Assembly (NCBI GenBank): GCA_963764195.1
Contig: CAVXRG010000008.1
Coordinates: 186,001 to 250,000 of the forward strand
Origin: JBDSSS01 sp963764195
GTDB taxonomy: Bacteria > Actinomycetota > Actinomycetes > Actinomycetales > Dermatophilaceae
Length of the DNA stretch: 64,000 nucleotides
Direction of reading: 5' to 3'
Shown here: piece by piece, positions 8,650 to 17,655 of the stretch
How the letters are laid out: each line of letters begins with the position of its first letter
Numbering within the stretch: position 1 is the first letter of the stretch
Made by a program: the position numbers and the translations under genes
Notes under the pieces: model-generated
The model's database searches: none
What the model saw: the letters and a program-made list of their open reading frames with translations, nothing else
What the model was told of the DNA's origin: nothing

Positions 8650-9041
8650 GCACGCACCCCACCAGCCTGGCCAAGCCCCAGCAGATCCGCACCGCCCTGC
8701 TGGCCTACCGGGTGATGGCGGTCGTGGCCGGCATCGCCCTGTTCATCCTCATCACCGAGATGGTGATGAAGTACCTGCTGTCCCAGCAGAACTTCCTCAC
8801 CGAGAACTGGAGCCAGATCCACGGCTTCCTCTACCTCGTCTACGCCTTCACGGTGGCCAACCTCGGGCTCAAGGCCGCGTGGGGCATCGAGCGGATCGTG
8901 CTCAACCTCCTCGCCGGGTTCGTGCCCGTCGTCCCCTGGGTCGCCGAGCGGCGCAACACGGCCCGCACGGAGGCGCTGCTGGCGCAGACCGACCTCGCCG
9001 CCGGTGAGCCCGCCCCGTCCCCGGGCCACGAGCGTTCCTGA
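8646..9041 (+). CDS. DUF3817 family membrane protein
   Basis: 131 aa protein with three likely transmembrane segments (MAVVAGIALFILITEMVMKY, IHGFLYLVYAFTVANLGLKA, IVLNLLAGFVPVVPWVAE). This matches the small actinobacterial DUF3817 family, whose function is unknown. GTG 8646 overlaps the SURF1 stop by 4 nt, so the two are translationally coupled. The C-terminal ~25 residues look disordered. Confidence 0.82.
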   Translation: MSTHPTSLAKPQQIRTALLAYRVMAVVAGIALFILITEMVMKYLLSQQNFLTENWSQIHGFLYLVYAFTVANLGLKAAWGIERIVLNLLAGFVPVVPWVAERRNTARTEALLAQTDLAAGEPAPSPGHERS

Positions 9042-9093
9042 GCCGACGGTCCGGCATCCGTCCGCTCGCGTCGGGCGGGTCCGCCGCGGCCGA

Positions 9094-9099
9094 TAGGCT
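9094..9099 (+). promoter_or_regulatory. -10 box of guaA, probable leaderless start
   Basis: TAGGCT lies 6 nt before GTG 9106, with no ribosome-binding site in between. This predicts a leaderless guaA transcript independent of the SURF1 operon. Confidence 0.6.
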
Positions 9100-9105
9100 T
9101 CGCCC

Positions 9106-10695
9106 GTGAGTGATGCGCAGCCGACCGACCTCCAGAGCCACCCCGTCCTCGTCGTCGACTTCGGCGCCCAGTACGCCCAGCTGATCGCGCGCCGCGTGCG
9201 CGAGGCGCAGGTCTACAGCGAGGTCGTCCCGCACTCGATGTCGGTCGCCGACATGCTGGCCAAGTCGCCGGCCGCGATCATCCTGTCCGGCGGCCCGAGC
9301 TCGGTGTATGCCGAGGGCGCCCCCGGTCTCGACACCGCCCTCCTCGAGGCCGGCGTCCCCGTGTTCGGCATGTGCTACGGCTTCCAGGTGATGGCCCAGG
9401 CCCTCGGCGGCACCGTCGAGCGCACCGGCGCGCGGGAGTACGGCAAGACCGAGGCCTCGATCAGCGGCATCGACTCGACCCTCTTCGCGGGGCAGCCCAC
9501 GAGCCAGGTCGTCTGGATGAGCCACGGTGACGCCGTGACGTCGGCGCCAGACGGCTCGTCCGTGACCGCCTCGACCGCCGGCACCCCCGTGGCGGCCATC
9601 GAGGACGACACCCGGCGCCTCTACGGCGTGCAGTGGCACCCCGAGGTGCTCCACTCCGAGCAGGGCCAGCGCGTCCTGGAGAACTTCCTCTGGAAGGGCG
9701 CCGGCATCGAGCCCGACTGGACCGCCTCCCACGTCGTCGACGACCTCGTCACGACGATCCGCGAGCAGGTCGGCGACGGTCGAGTGCTCTGCGCGCTCTC
9801 CGGCGGCGTCGACTCCTCCGTCGCGGCCGCCCTCGTGCAGAAGGCGGTCGGCGACCAGCTGACCTGTGTCTTCGTCGACCACGGGCTGCTGCGTGAGGGC
9901 GAGGCGGAGCAGGTCGAGCAGGACTTCGTCGACGCCACGGGGGTCGACCTCGTCGTCGTCGACGCCCGGGAGCAGTTCCTCGAGGCGCTCGCCGGGGTCA
10001 CCGACCCCGAGGAGAAGCGCAAGATCATCGGGGCGCAGTTCATCCGCGTCTTCGAGCAGGCGGCCCGCGACGTCGCGGGGGCCGGCGAGCGGGAGGGCCA
10101 CCCGGTCGAGTTCCTCGTGCAGGGCACGCTCTACCCCGACGTCGTCGAGTCCGGCGGTGGTGAGGGCGCGGCCAACATCAAGAGCCATCACAACGTCGGC
10201 GGCCTGCCCGACGACCTCCAGTTCACGCTCGTCGAGCCGCTGCGCACCCTCTTCAAGGACGAGGTGCGCCAGGTCGGGCTCGAGCTCGGCGTGCCGGAGG
10301 TCATCGTCTGGCGCCAGCCCTTCCCGGGGCCGGGCCTCGGCATCCGGATCATCGGTGCCGTGACCGCCGAGCGGCTCGACCTGCTCCGCCGCGCCGACGC
10401 GATCGCGCGCGAGGAGCTGACCCGGGCGGGCCTCGACCGCGACATCTGGCAGTGCCCGGTCGTCCTGCTCGCCGACGTCCGCTCGGTCGGCGTCCAGGGC
10501 GACGGCCGCACCTACGGCCACCCGGTCGTGCTGCGGCCGGTCGCGTCCGAGGACGCGATGACCGCCGACTGGGCGCGGGTGCCCTACGACGTCCTCGCGA
10601 CCATCTCGACGCGGATCACCAACGAGGTCGAGCACGTCAACCGGGTCGTGCTCGACGTGACGAGCAAGCCGCCGGGCACCATCGAGTGGGAGTGA
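9106..10695 (+). CDS. guaA: GMP synthase (glutamine-hydrolysing)
   Basis: 529 aa enzyme converting XMP to GMP with ATP and glutamine. The N-terminal class I glutamine amidotransferase domain has the nucleophile Cys in FGMCYGFQ and the His in VQWHPEV. The ATP-pyrophosphatase domain begins with the PP-loop LSGGVDSSVAAALV (residue ~230). The C-terminal dimerisation domain holds RPVASEDAMTADW and ends at PPGTIEWE. Length and motifs are normal. It completes the guanine branch begun by guaB in this window. Confidence 0.97.
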   Translation: MSDAQPTDLQSHPVLVVDFGAQYAQLIARRVREAQVYSEVVPHSMSVADMLAKSPAAIILSGGPSSVYAEGAPGLDTALLEAGVPVFGMCYGFQVMAQALGGTVERTGAREYGKTEASISGIDSTLFAGQPTSQVVWMSHGDAVTSAPDGSSVTASTAGTPVAAIEDDTRRLYGVQWHPEVLHSEQGQRVLENFLWKGAGIEPDWTASHVVDDLVTTIREQVGDGRVLCALSGGVDSSVAAALVQKAVGDQLTCVFVDHGLLREGEAEQVEQDFVDATGVDLVVVDAREQFLEALAGVTDPEEKRKIIGAQFIRVFEQAARDVAGAGEREGHPVEFLVQGTLYPDVVESGGGEGAANIKSHHNVGGLPDDLQFTLVEPLRTLFKDEVRQVGLELGVPEVIVWRQPFPGPGLGIRIIGAVTAERLDLLRRADAIAREELTRAGLDRDIWQCPVVLLADVRSVGVQGDGRTYGHPVVLRPVASEDAMTADWARVPYDVLATISTRITNEVEHVNRVVLDVTSKPPGTIEWE

Positions 10696-10716
10696 TCCTG
10701 TCCCGCACCCGGCCGT

Positions 10717-10722
10717 TAGGGT
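10717..10722 (+). promoter_or_regulatory. -10 box of the AsnB-like fusion gene
   Basis: TAGGGT is followed by 7 nt and ATG 10730. The box overlaps an upstream in-frame GTG (10721), which argues for the ATG as the real start. Confidence 0.55.
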
Positions 10723-10729
10723 GGCGCGC

Positions 10730-13423
10730 ATGGGTGCGATAGCGGGCTACCACGGACTCGGGGCGGACGAGGGCCTGCTGGTGCGGATGACGGACGCGCT
10801 CGCGCACCGCGGACCGGACGGAGCCGGGCACGTCGTCGACGGCGTGGCCGGGCTCGCGCACCGCCGTCTCGGTGCGACGGCCCCCGCCGCGGGGGACACC
10901 CCGATCACCACCGACGGGGGCCGCTTCACGATCGTGCTCGACGGCGCGGTGCACAACCGCGTCCAGCTGCGCGGTGAGCTCGAGGACCTCGGACACGTCT
11001 TCGTCGGCGACACCGACGCGGAGGTGGCGCTCCAGGCGTTCGCCGAGTGGGGGACAGCGGCATTCGACCGGTTCAACGGGATGTTCGCGATCGCGATCTG
11101 GGACCGTGAGTCCGAGCGGCTCACCCTCGCCCGCGACCACTTCGGGATCAAGCCCCTCTACGTGTGCCGCGTGCCGGCCGCGGGTGGCGCCGACGGAGCC
11201 GCGTGGCTCTTCGCGAGCGAGATCGGGGCGATCCTCGCGAGCGGTCACTACGACCGCCGCCCCAACGACCGGACCATCTACCGCTACCTGCGCTTCCGCG
11301 TCCACGAGGACGGGCGGGAGACCTTCTTCGACGGCGTCGAGCGCCTCGAGCCGGGTGAGCTGATGACGGTCTCGGCGAGCGGGATGGCGCGGCGGCCGTT
11401 CACCCGGCTGCGCGAGGAGCTCACCGAGCTCACCGAGGTCACGGGGCTCACGGGGCAGCCGACCGGCGCGGGTGGCGACCCCGCCCCCGCCTTCCTCGAG
11501 CGGCTGACCGAGGCGGTGCGGCGCCGGACCGCGGCCGCCCACGCGGTGGCCACGTCCTTCTCGGGCGGTCTCGACGGCGCCGCCGTGACGGCCGTCGTCG
11601 ACCGGCTGGGCGACCCCGCGCGCCAGGTCACCCTCTCGGCGATCTTCCCCGATGCGGCTGATGACCAGCTGCGGGCCATCGACGCCGTCGTCGACGGGCT
11701 GGGGGAGCGGGTGGACTCGCGCCGGGTCAGCCCCACCGCGACCGACTTCAAGAACGACCTGCGTGACTTCGTCCGCGCCCAGGGCGAGCCCCTCGTCTCG
11801 AGCGGGCCGTACGGGCAGTTCCGCATCATGCGCGAGGCGGCCGACGCCGGTGTCGGGGTGGTCCTCGACGCGCAGGGCGCCGACGAGACCCTCGCCGGCT
11901 ACGTGCCGCACCTGTCGGTCTACGTCCGCCAGCTGCGGTCGCAGGGCGTCGCCGGCGCGACGGGGGCGGCCTCCGAGCTGGCCCGGTCGGCCGACCTGCT
12001 CTACCGGCTCGGCCGGCACCGGGTGTCGGCCCGGCTCCGCGGCCGGCGCGACGTGCCGACGGACTCCCTGCTCGGGTCGGCGTTCGTCGCCACCCACGCC
12101 GGGGAGACCTACGCGCCGGAGTCCACCGACCTGCGCCGGCGCCTCCTCGAGGACCTCTTCGTCGGCTCGCTCCCGGCGATGCTGCGCTACGCGGACCGCA
12201 ACGCCGCCCACTTCTCCGTCGAGACCCGCCAGCCCTTCCTCGACCCCGACCTCGTCCGGCTCGTCTTCGGGCTGCCCGACGAGGCGATCATCCGGGACGG
12301 CTGGAACAAGCGGGTGCTGCGCGACGCGATGGTCGGCCTGCTGCCCGAGTCGGTGCGGCGGACCCGGACGAAGCTCGGCTACACGACGCCGCAGGGCGAG
12401 TGGTTCATGCGCCTGAAGAACCACATCTACGGCGTCTTCCTCTCCGAGTCCTTCGCCGACCGGCCCTACGTCGACCAGACCGAGGTGCTGCACGCGTTCG
12501 AGGGCTGGATCAAGGGCACCTCGACGATCGACTCGATGGTGTTCTGGCGGCTGCTCAACCTCGAGCTGTGGCTCCAGGAGTTCTTCGACGAGTCCCCCGC
12601 GGCCGACGACGCCGAAGCCCCCGAGGCCTCCGAGCTCGAGGTGAAGACCGACTACGAGCCCAACGCCCGCAAGCAGCTCGACCTCACCCTCGCCGACGGC
12701 GGGGTCGCGCGGCGCTACCCGCTCCGCACCGACCTGTTCACCCGCGAGGACGCCCTGGTCGAGCGCACCATGGCGCACGTGGACCGCTTCTTCGAGGGGC
12801 TGCCCGCGGCCGGCCCCGACCACGCCGAGGCCACCTCGGGCCGGTGGTTCCTGTTCATCTCCGAGAAGATCGTCGCGATCACCCAGGGCCGCTCGTACTT
12901 CATCTGGGACATCAAGGTCGGTCGCCCCGCCCGCCTCCTGTCGAAGTACGTCACCCGCACGCCCGCCGGCATCGGCCTCGGGTCACCCTTCACGATGCAG
13001 CTGGCGATCGAGGAGGCCGGCCTCCCGCGCGTCGCGTATGCCGCTGTGGGTGGTGCCGTCGGCAAGCTGGTCGGCCGCCGGGGCCTGTTCTACGACCTCG
13101 TCGGCGGCGACATCCGGGCCATCGACGGGCCGACGGAGTACTCCGTCTACCCCGCGAACGTCTCGGCCAAGCTCGCTCCGAAGGACCCCGACGACGTCGC
13201 GGCGCGGCTGTCGGCGGCGATCCGCGCCCGCGTCCCCGAGCCGTGGCGGGCCACCTTCGGGGGCACGGTCGTGATGGACGCCAACGACATCGGGCGCAAC
13301 GCCCTCGGGACCGACGTGGCCGGCGACAAGGGCCGCTTCGAGGCGATGTTCGCCGACAACCCGCTCGGTCAGGGGTCGGAGCAGACGCCGATGGCGCTCG
13401 TCTTCGAACAGCCCGCCGGCTAG
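10730..13423 (+). CDS. Asparagine-synthetase-like protein fused to a CofE-like (F420 glutamate ligase) domain
   Basis: 897 aa. Residues 1-~220 look like a class II glutamine amidotransferase domain, but the protein begins MGAIAGYHG where active enzymes have MCGIAG, so the catalytic Cys is Gly. Residues ~250-620 are an asparagine-synthetase domain with PP-loop FSGGLDGAAV (last Ser of SGGxDS is Gly), AQGADE, VETRQPFLDPDLVRLVF and KLGYTTPQGEWF. Residues ~640-897 match the CofE/F420-0 gamma-glutamyl ligase family: FISEKIVAITQGR, IGLGSPFTMQLAIEEAG, VVMDANDIGRNALG and NPLGQGSEQTP. The pieces suggest an ATP-dependent amide- or glutamyl-ligating enzyme that uses ammonia or an amine instead of glutamine. 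Substrate unknown. ATG 10730 rather than GTG 10721. Confidence 0.82.
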   Translation: MGAIAGYHGLGADEGLLVRMTDALAHRGPDGAGHVVDGVAGLAHRRLGATAPAAGDTPITTDGGRFTIVLDGAVHNRVQLRGELEDLGHVFVGDTDAEVALQAFAEWGTAAFDRFNGMFAIAIWDRESERLTLARDHFGIKPLYVCRVPAAGGADGAAWLFASEIGAILASGHYDRRPNDRTIYRYLRFRVHEDGRETFFDGVERLEPGELMTVSASGMARRPFTRLREELTELTEVTGLTGQPTGAGGDPAPAFLERLTEAVRRRTAAAHAVATSFSGGLDGAAVTAVVDRLGDPARQVTLSAIFPDAADDQLRAIDAVVDGLGERVDSRRVSPTATDFKNDLRDFVRAQGEPLVSSGPYGQFRIMREAADAGVGVVLDAQGADETLAGYVPHLSVYVRQLRSQGVAGATGAASELARSADLLYRLGRHRVSARLRGRRDVPTDSLLGSAFVATHAGETYAPESTDLRRRLLEDLFVGSLPAMLRYADRNAAHFSVETRQPFLDPDLVRLVFGLPDEAIIRDGWNKRVLRDAMVGLLPESVRRTRTKLGYTTPQGEWFMRLKNHIYGVFLSESFADRPYVDQTEVLHAFEGWIKGTSTIDSMVFWRLLNLELWLQEFFDESPAADDAEAPEASELEVKTDYEPNARKQLDLTLADGGVARRYPLRTDLFTREDALVERTMAHVDRFFEGLPAAGPDHAEATSGRWFLFISEKIVAITQGRSYFIWDIKVGRPARLLSKYVTRTPAGIGLGSPFTMQLAIEEAGLPRVAYAAVGGAVGKLVGRRGLFYDLVGGDIRAIDGPTEYSVYPANVSAKLAPKDPDDVAARLSAAIRARVPEPWRATFGGTVVMDANDIGRNALGTDVAGDKGRFEAMFADNPLGQGSEQTPMALVFEQPAG

Positions 13424-13440
13424 GGCCAGCGGCGGCGGTC

Positions 13441-14610
13441 TCAGCCGCTCTCGGGCCGGGATGGGGCCGAGGGCTGCGAGGACTGGTGTGAGCCGGCGGC
13501 GTCGTCGACGGGGCCGGACCTCCGTTCGTCACCGTCACCGTCGTCGTCCTCCTGGGTGTCCGCGGCCGGGGTCTTCGGGCTGACGAGCCAGATCAGCCAG
13601 CCGATGACGCCGAGGGGCACCTCGAAGAAGTGGGTGAAGAGGGAGAAGAGCACGACCCCGGCGGTGGCCTGTGCCGGGTCGGCGCCCCAGCCGACGAGGA
13701 CCGCGGCCGTGCCCGCCTCGGTCACGCCGAGCCCGCCCGGCGTGATGCCGACGGCCGTGAGCAGTCGCCCGACGGTGTAGGCGCCGAACATGTAGGCGAA
13801 CGGCAGCTGGACGCCCATCGAGTTGAGGCAGAACCAGAAGAGGATGTAGTAGATGCCGAAGAAGCCGACGAGGCCGTAGGTCATCTCCAGCCAGCCGTAG
13901 CGGACGATGTCGATGATGTCGCGCCGCATGTCGACGATGATCGCCTGGAGGTCGCGGGTCGACTTCGGTCGCACCCTCTTCGCGACGATCTGCACCCAGC
14001 GGCCGAGCTTGTGCGCGAAGGACTCCGAGGCGAGCATCCCCCAGAAGGCCGCGATCACCAGCACGCCGATGAGGGCGCCGAGGAAGGCGGCCTGGGCGAC
14101 GAGAGGGTTGAGCACGCCGATCCCGAAGATGATGGCGACGATGCCGATGACGGGCAGGACGACCCGCGCGAGGACGTTCCAGACCCCGGTGACGATGACC
14201 ATGGTCGAGATGTCGCGCCGCAGGAAGCCCCACGAGCGCAGCTGCTTGTAGGTGACGACGACGCCGGCCGCGCCGCCGCCGGGCAGCAGGTTGCCGATCG
14301 AGGAGCCGCAGGCGTTGACGATCATCGCCTGCACGTGGCCGAGGCCCTTGAGCGAGCCGGTGTAGAGGAAGGTCACGAGCCACAGGCCCGAGACCATGAG
14401 CACGGTCAGGCCCACGACGGTCCAGGCCTGCAGCTGGGAGAGCGTCGCCCACACGTCGGTCCACGTCGTGTGGGCCACCCGGGGCAGGCCCCACCAGAGC
14501 AGGAAGACGGCCAGCCCGATCCCGGTGACGAACTGGACGATCCGGCGCAGCCAGGACCGTTTCCTCGGCGCGGGCTCGCGCTCCCGGGTCTCGGTCGCTA
14601 CGGCGGTCAC
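13441..14610 (-). CDS. Flippase-like UPF0104 / lysylphosphatidylglycerol synthetase-type membrane protein
   Basis: 389 aa integral membrane protein with about eight hydrophobic segments. The family motif IGNLLPGGGAAGVVVTYKQL lies in the first third and GITPGGLGVTEAG in the last third, both typical of the UPF0104/LPG-synthase transmembrane (flippase) family. The C-terminal ~45 residues are acidic and disordered. GTG 14610 overlaps the TGA of the upstream deacetylase gene by 4 nt, so they are coupled. With a LmbE deacetylase and a GT4 glycosyltransferase next door, a role in moving or making a glycolipid is plausible but inferred. Confidence 0.82.
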   Translation of the reverse strand: MTAVATETREREPAPRKRSWLRRIVQFVTGIGLAVFLLWWGLPRVAHTTWTDVWATLSQLQAWTVVGLTVLMVSGLWLVTFLYTGSLKGLGHVQAMIVNACGSSIGNLLPGGGAAGVVVTYKQLRSWGFLRRDISTMVIVTGVWNVLARVVLPVIGIVAIIFGIGVLNPLVAQAAFLGALIGVLVIAAFWGMLASESFAHKLGRWVQIVAKRVRPKSTRDLQAIIVDMRRDIIDIVRYGWLEMTYGLVGFFGIYYILFWFCLNSMGVQLPFAYMFGAYTVGRLLTAVGITPGGLGVTEAGTAAVLVGWGADPAQATAGVVLFSLFTHFFEVPLGVIGWLIWLVSPKTPAADTQEDDDGDGDERRSGPVDDAAGSHQSSQPSAPSRPESG

Positions 14611-15428
14611 GCGAGGCCCTCGAAGACGTCGTGGCGCACCGGCGTGCCCGGAACGGCGGACGGGTCGACGAACCACTCCCGCCCGAAGACGAGGTCGTAG
14701 AGCGGGCGGGGGATGCGCAGGAAGGCGGCGAGGGTCCGGTCGGCGCCGCCGTCGGCGCTCGCCTGCGAGGCGTGGGCCCGCATCGAGGCCCGCTTGGCCC
14801 GGATCTGCCGGCGGACGCTGATCCGGTGGGTGATCTCGCGCCGGGCCGAGAAGGCGCGGTCGAACGACGCGCGGTCGAACTCCGGTGGGAAGCGGTAGAA
14901 CCGGGCGGCCAGGTCGATGGCCCGGGTGATCGTGTCGCGCGGCACCGTCGCCTCGAGCAGCCGCGGCGTGCCGGCGATCTCCGCGGCCCGGCGGGCGACG
15001 AGGTGGGCCTGCTTGTGGTCGGGGTGGCCGTAGCCGCCGTTGCGGTCGTAGCCGAGGAGCACGTCGGCCTGCTCCTCGGCGAGGATCTGCGCCAGGCGCT
15101 GGGCGGCCTCCTCGGGGTCGGCCCGCACGAAGCGGGTCCGCCCGGGCGGGTCCGGCTCGATGTCGGGGCCCAGCCCGCTGTCGGCGTAACCGAGGTCTTC
15201 GACCCGCGCGACCCCGAGGGCCTGCGCGCTGCGCTGCAGCTCGGTCATCCGGGTCGTGGCGAGGGCACCCCCGGCGGCATACTCCTGCGCCGCCAGGCCG
15301 AGACCGCCGTCGGTCGCGACCACGAGGACGACCCGGTGCCCCTCCGCCGCGGCACGCGCCATCGTCCCCGACGTGAGGAGGGCCTCGTCGTCGGGGTGCG
15401 CGTGGAAAGCGAGCAGCGTGAGGGACAT
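14607..15428 (-). CDS. LmbE/PIG-L family deacetylase
   Basis: 273 aa zinc-dependent N-deacetylase of the LmbE fold. The N-terminal motif AFHAHPDDEALLTSGTMARA supplies the His-Pro-Asp-Asp metal/base motif, and GYGHPDHKQAH supplies the distal metal His. In actinobacteria this family includes mycothiol-biosynthesis MshB and mycothiol-conjugate amidase Mca; the C-terminal part here is shorter than Mca and contains Arg-rich helices. It is divergent from the GT4 gene (36 nt between starts) and coupled to the flippase-like gene. Substrate is not determined. Confidence 0.85.
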   Translation of the reverse strand: MSLTLLAFHAHPDDEALLTSGTMARAAAEGHRVVLVVATDGGLGLAAQEYAAGGALATTRMTELQRSAQALGVARVEDLGYADSGLGPDIEPDPPGRTRFVRADPEEAAQRLAQILAEEQADVLLGYDRNGGYGHPDHKQAHLVARRAAEIAGTPRLLEATVPRDTITRAIDLAARFYRFPPEFDRASFDRAFSARREITHRISVRRQIRAKRASMRAHASQASADGGADRTLAAFLRIPRPLYDLVFGREWFVDPSAVPGTPVRHDVFEGLA

Positions 15429-15464
15429 GTGGGTCCCATCTTGACGCATGACACAGTGTTCCCC

Positions 15465-16589
15465 GTGAAGGTGGCGCTCCTGTCCGACTGTTACCTGCCC
15501 CGGCTGGGTGGGATCGAGGTCCAGACGCACGACCTCGCCCGCCACCTCGTCGCCCACGGGCACGAGGTCGAGGTGTTCACGGCGACCCGTGGCGCGGGTG
15601 GCGAGATGCACGGGGAGGTCACCGTCGTCGACGGCGTCCGGGTCCACCGGCTCGCGGCCCGGATGCCCTGGGAGCTGCCGGTCAACCCCCGGGCGCCGGG
15701 TGAGCTGCGTCGCCGGCTCCTGGCGGGCGGGTTCGACGTGGCCCACGTCCAGACCGGGGTCGTCTCGCCCTTCGCGTGGGACTGCACGCGGGTGACCGTC
15801 GGGCTCGGGCTGCCCACGGCGATGACGTGGCACTGCATGCTCGACCGGGTCGCCCCCCTCTTTCGCGCGGCTCGCTTCGTGCGACGGTGGGCCGCTGCCG
15901 GCGTTGCGATGTCGGCCGTCTCGGACGTCGCCGCGGCGCCGCTCCGGGCCCTCGTCCCGCCGGGGTCGGCGGTCGGCGTGCTGCCCAACGGCATCGACGT
16001 CGCCCGCTGGGCCGTCGGTGACCGGGCCCGCGAGCGGGGTCCGCTGCGCCTCGTGACGGCGATGCGGCTCGCGGCCCGCAAACGACCGGCAGCCCTCGTC
16101 GACCTCGTCGCCGCCGCCGAGAGCGTCTCCGGGCCGGGGTCGCTCGAGCTGACGATCCTCGGCGAGGGACCGGACCGACGCAAGGTCGAGGCCCACGTCA
16201 GGGAGCACCGCCTCGACTGGGTGTCCTTGCCGGGGAGGGTGACCCGTGACGAGCTCCGTGAGCGGTATGCCGCTGCCGACGTCTACCTCTCACCCGTCCT
16301 GCTCGAGTCCTTCGGGATCGCGGCGCTCGAGGCGCGCACCGTCGGCCTGCCCGTCATCGGCCGGTCCGGCTCGGGGGTGGGCGAGTTCGTCACCGACGAG
16401 GTCAACGGGCTCGTCGTGACGAGTGACGCGGAGATGTCCTCCGCCATCGCGCGGCTGGCCGGTGACCCCGGCGCCGTCGCGCGGATGCGGGGCTGGAACG
16501 TCGAGCACCCGCCGTCGCAGGACTGGAGCGCCGTCGTCGACGTGGCCGTCGGCGAGTACGAGCGTGCCATCGGGTCGGTGCGGCGATGA
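15465..16589 (+). CDS. GT4 family glycosyltransferase
   Basis: 374 aa GT-B fold glycosyltransferase. The N-terminal domain has LPRLGGIEVQTHDLARHLVAHGHEVEVFT, with the Gly-Gly-Ile-Glu loop of GT4 enzymes. The C-terminal nucleotide-sugar site carries VGVLPNGIDV, RLAARKRP, ILGEGPDRR and the E-x7-E-like region SPVLLESFGIAALEA. Retaining sugar transfer from a nucleotide sugar (GDP-mannose or UDP-GlcNAc type) to a lipid or cyclitol acceptor is expected. Start GTG 15465; GTG 15456 is also in frame. It overlaps the NUDIX gene by ATGA. Confidence 0.88.
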   Translation: MKVALLSDCYLPRLGGIEVQTHDLARHLVAHGHEVEVFTATRGAGGEMHGEVTVVDGVRVHRLAARMPWELPVNPRAPGELRRRLLAGGFDVAHVQTGVVSPFAWDCTRVTVGLGLPTAMTWHCMLDRVAPLFRAARFVRRWAAAGVAMSAVSDVAAAPLRALVPPGSAVGVLPNGIDVARWAVGDRARERGPLRLVTAMRLAARKRPAALVDLVAAAESVSGPGSLELTILGEGPDRRKVEAHVREHRLDWVSLPGRVTRDELRERYAAADVYLSPVLLESFGIAALEARTVGLPVIGRSGSGVGEFVTDEVNGLVVTSDAEMSSAIARLAGDPGAVARMRGWNVEHPPSQDWSAVVDVAVGEYERAIGSVRR

Positions 16590-17296
16590 GGACCAACGTG
16601 CCGGGCGGGGTCGTCGTCGTCGGGATCGACCCGGCCGGCGGGCGCGTGGCCGAGGCGCGACTCCACCACGGCCGACACCCCGACGGGACCCTCGCGGCCG
16701 AGGGCTGGGCCGTCGGGTCGGTGCTGTCGGCCGGCCTGCGGGACGACGGGGCGATCGAGCTCGCCTACCGCGTGACCGAGCTGGACGGCATACCCCCCGG
16801 GGTGCGGCCGGTCGACCGCGATGCCGACGTCGCCCCGGGGGAGGAGGCCGAGCCCCACCAACGCGTTGCGGCCTACGCCGTGGTGTCGGGTGCGGCGGGC
16901 CTGCTGCTGACCCAGTTCACCTCGCAGACGAGGGTGCCCGGGTCGTGGGGGCTGCCCGGCGGCGGCCTCGACCCGGGGGAGTCGCCGGCCCGGGGCCTGC
17001 ACCGGGAGGTGTGGGAGGAGACCGGCCAGCGCGTCGTGCTCGGCGACCTCGTCACCGTCCAGTCGCAGCACTGGGTCGGACGCGCACCCAGCGGCGTGCT
17101 CGAGGACTTCCACGCGGTCCGCATCGTCTACGCGGCGACCTGCCCGGAGCCGACCGACATCGTCATCCACGACGTGGGTGGCACGACGGCGGACGCACGG
17201 TGGTTTGCCCGGCACGAGCTGGGGGACGTGCCGATGTCGAGCAGCTGGCGTGACCTGGCCGGTGTCCTGGGGTCCGCGGCCGGCTCACTAGGCTGA
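16586..17296 (+). CDS. NUDIX hydrolase
   Basis: 236 aa protein whose C-terminal half contains the NUDIX box GGGLDPGESPARGLHREVWEETG (residues ~130-152), matching GX5EX7REUXEEXGU. The family hydrolyses nucleoside diphosphates linked to other moieties. The N-terminal ~90 residues are not recognised. ATG 16586 overlaps the glycosyltransferase stop (ATGA), so it is cotranslated. The substrate may be a nucleotide sugar given its neighbour, but that is inference. Confidence 0.87.
   Translation: MRTNVPGGVVVVGIDPAGGRVAEARLHHGRHPDGTLAAEGWAVGSVLSAGLRDDGAIELAYRVTELDGIPPGVRPVDRDADVAPGEEAEPHQRVAAYAVVSGAAGLLLTQFTSQTRVPGSWGLPGGGLDPGESPARGLHREVWEETGQRVVLGDLVTVQSQHWVGRAPSGVLEDFHAVRIVYAATCPEPTDIVIHDVGGTTADARWFARHELGDVPMSSSWRDLAGVLGSAAGSLG
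17289..17294 (+). promoter_or_regulatory. -10 box inside the end of the NUDIX gene
   Basis: TAGGCT overlaps the NUDIX stop region and lies 7 nt before ATG 17302. This predicts a separate leaderless transcript for the small membrane protein. Confidence 0.5.
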
Positions 17297-17301
17297 CCCG
17301 C

Positions 17302-17655
17302 ATGGACCTCGCACACAAGCTGCTCCTCGCCCTCCACCTGCTCGGGATGGCAGCCGTCGTGGGCGGCTGGATCGCGGTGCGCTCCGGGCGGACCGTCACG
17401 GCCCCGATCGTCTGGGGCGCCCGCGCCCAGCTCGTCACCGGCCTCGCGCTCGTCGGGCTGGCCGAGAGCAGCTCCACCGACGACTTCTCGGTCAACCACG
17501 CGAAGATCGGCGTCAAGCTCCTCCTCGCGATCGTCGTCGTCGCGGCGGCCGAGATGGGCGCGGCCCGGGCCCGCAAGGGCAAGGACACCGGTCGCCTGCT
17601 CGACGTCGCCGGCGGGGCGGGCATCGCGGCCACCCTCGTCGCTGCCCTGTGGTGA
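17302..17655 (+). CDS. Small integral membrane protein, function unknown
   Basis: 117 aa with four likely transmembrane segments: residues ~5-24 (LLLALHLLGMAAVVGGWIAV), ~33-52, ~68-86 (IGVKLLLAIVVVAAAEMG) and ~100-117. There is a short charged loop (ARARKGKDTGR). The small four-helix layout is common in actinobacteria. No catalytic motif is visible. Confidence 0.75.
   Translation: MDLAHKLLLALHLLGMAAVVGGWIAVRSGRTVTAPIVWGARAQLVTGLALVGLAESSSTDDFSVNHAKIGVKLLLAIVVVAAAEMGAARARKGKDTGRLLDVAGGAGIAATLVAALW

Noticed and set aside
10637..12823. 728-codon minus-strand open frame
   Set aside because: Antisense to the AsnB-like fusion, which has clear motifs; a shadow of high GC3.
15429..15464. Clear paired promoter boxes between the LmbE and glycosyltransferase genes
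   Set aside because: Only weak -10-like hexamers (CACAGT plus strand, CAAGAT minus strand) without convincing -35 partners, so no feature was listed.
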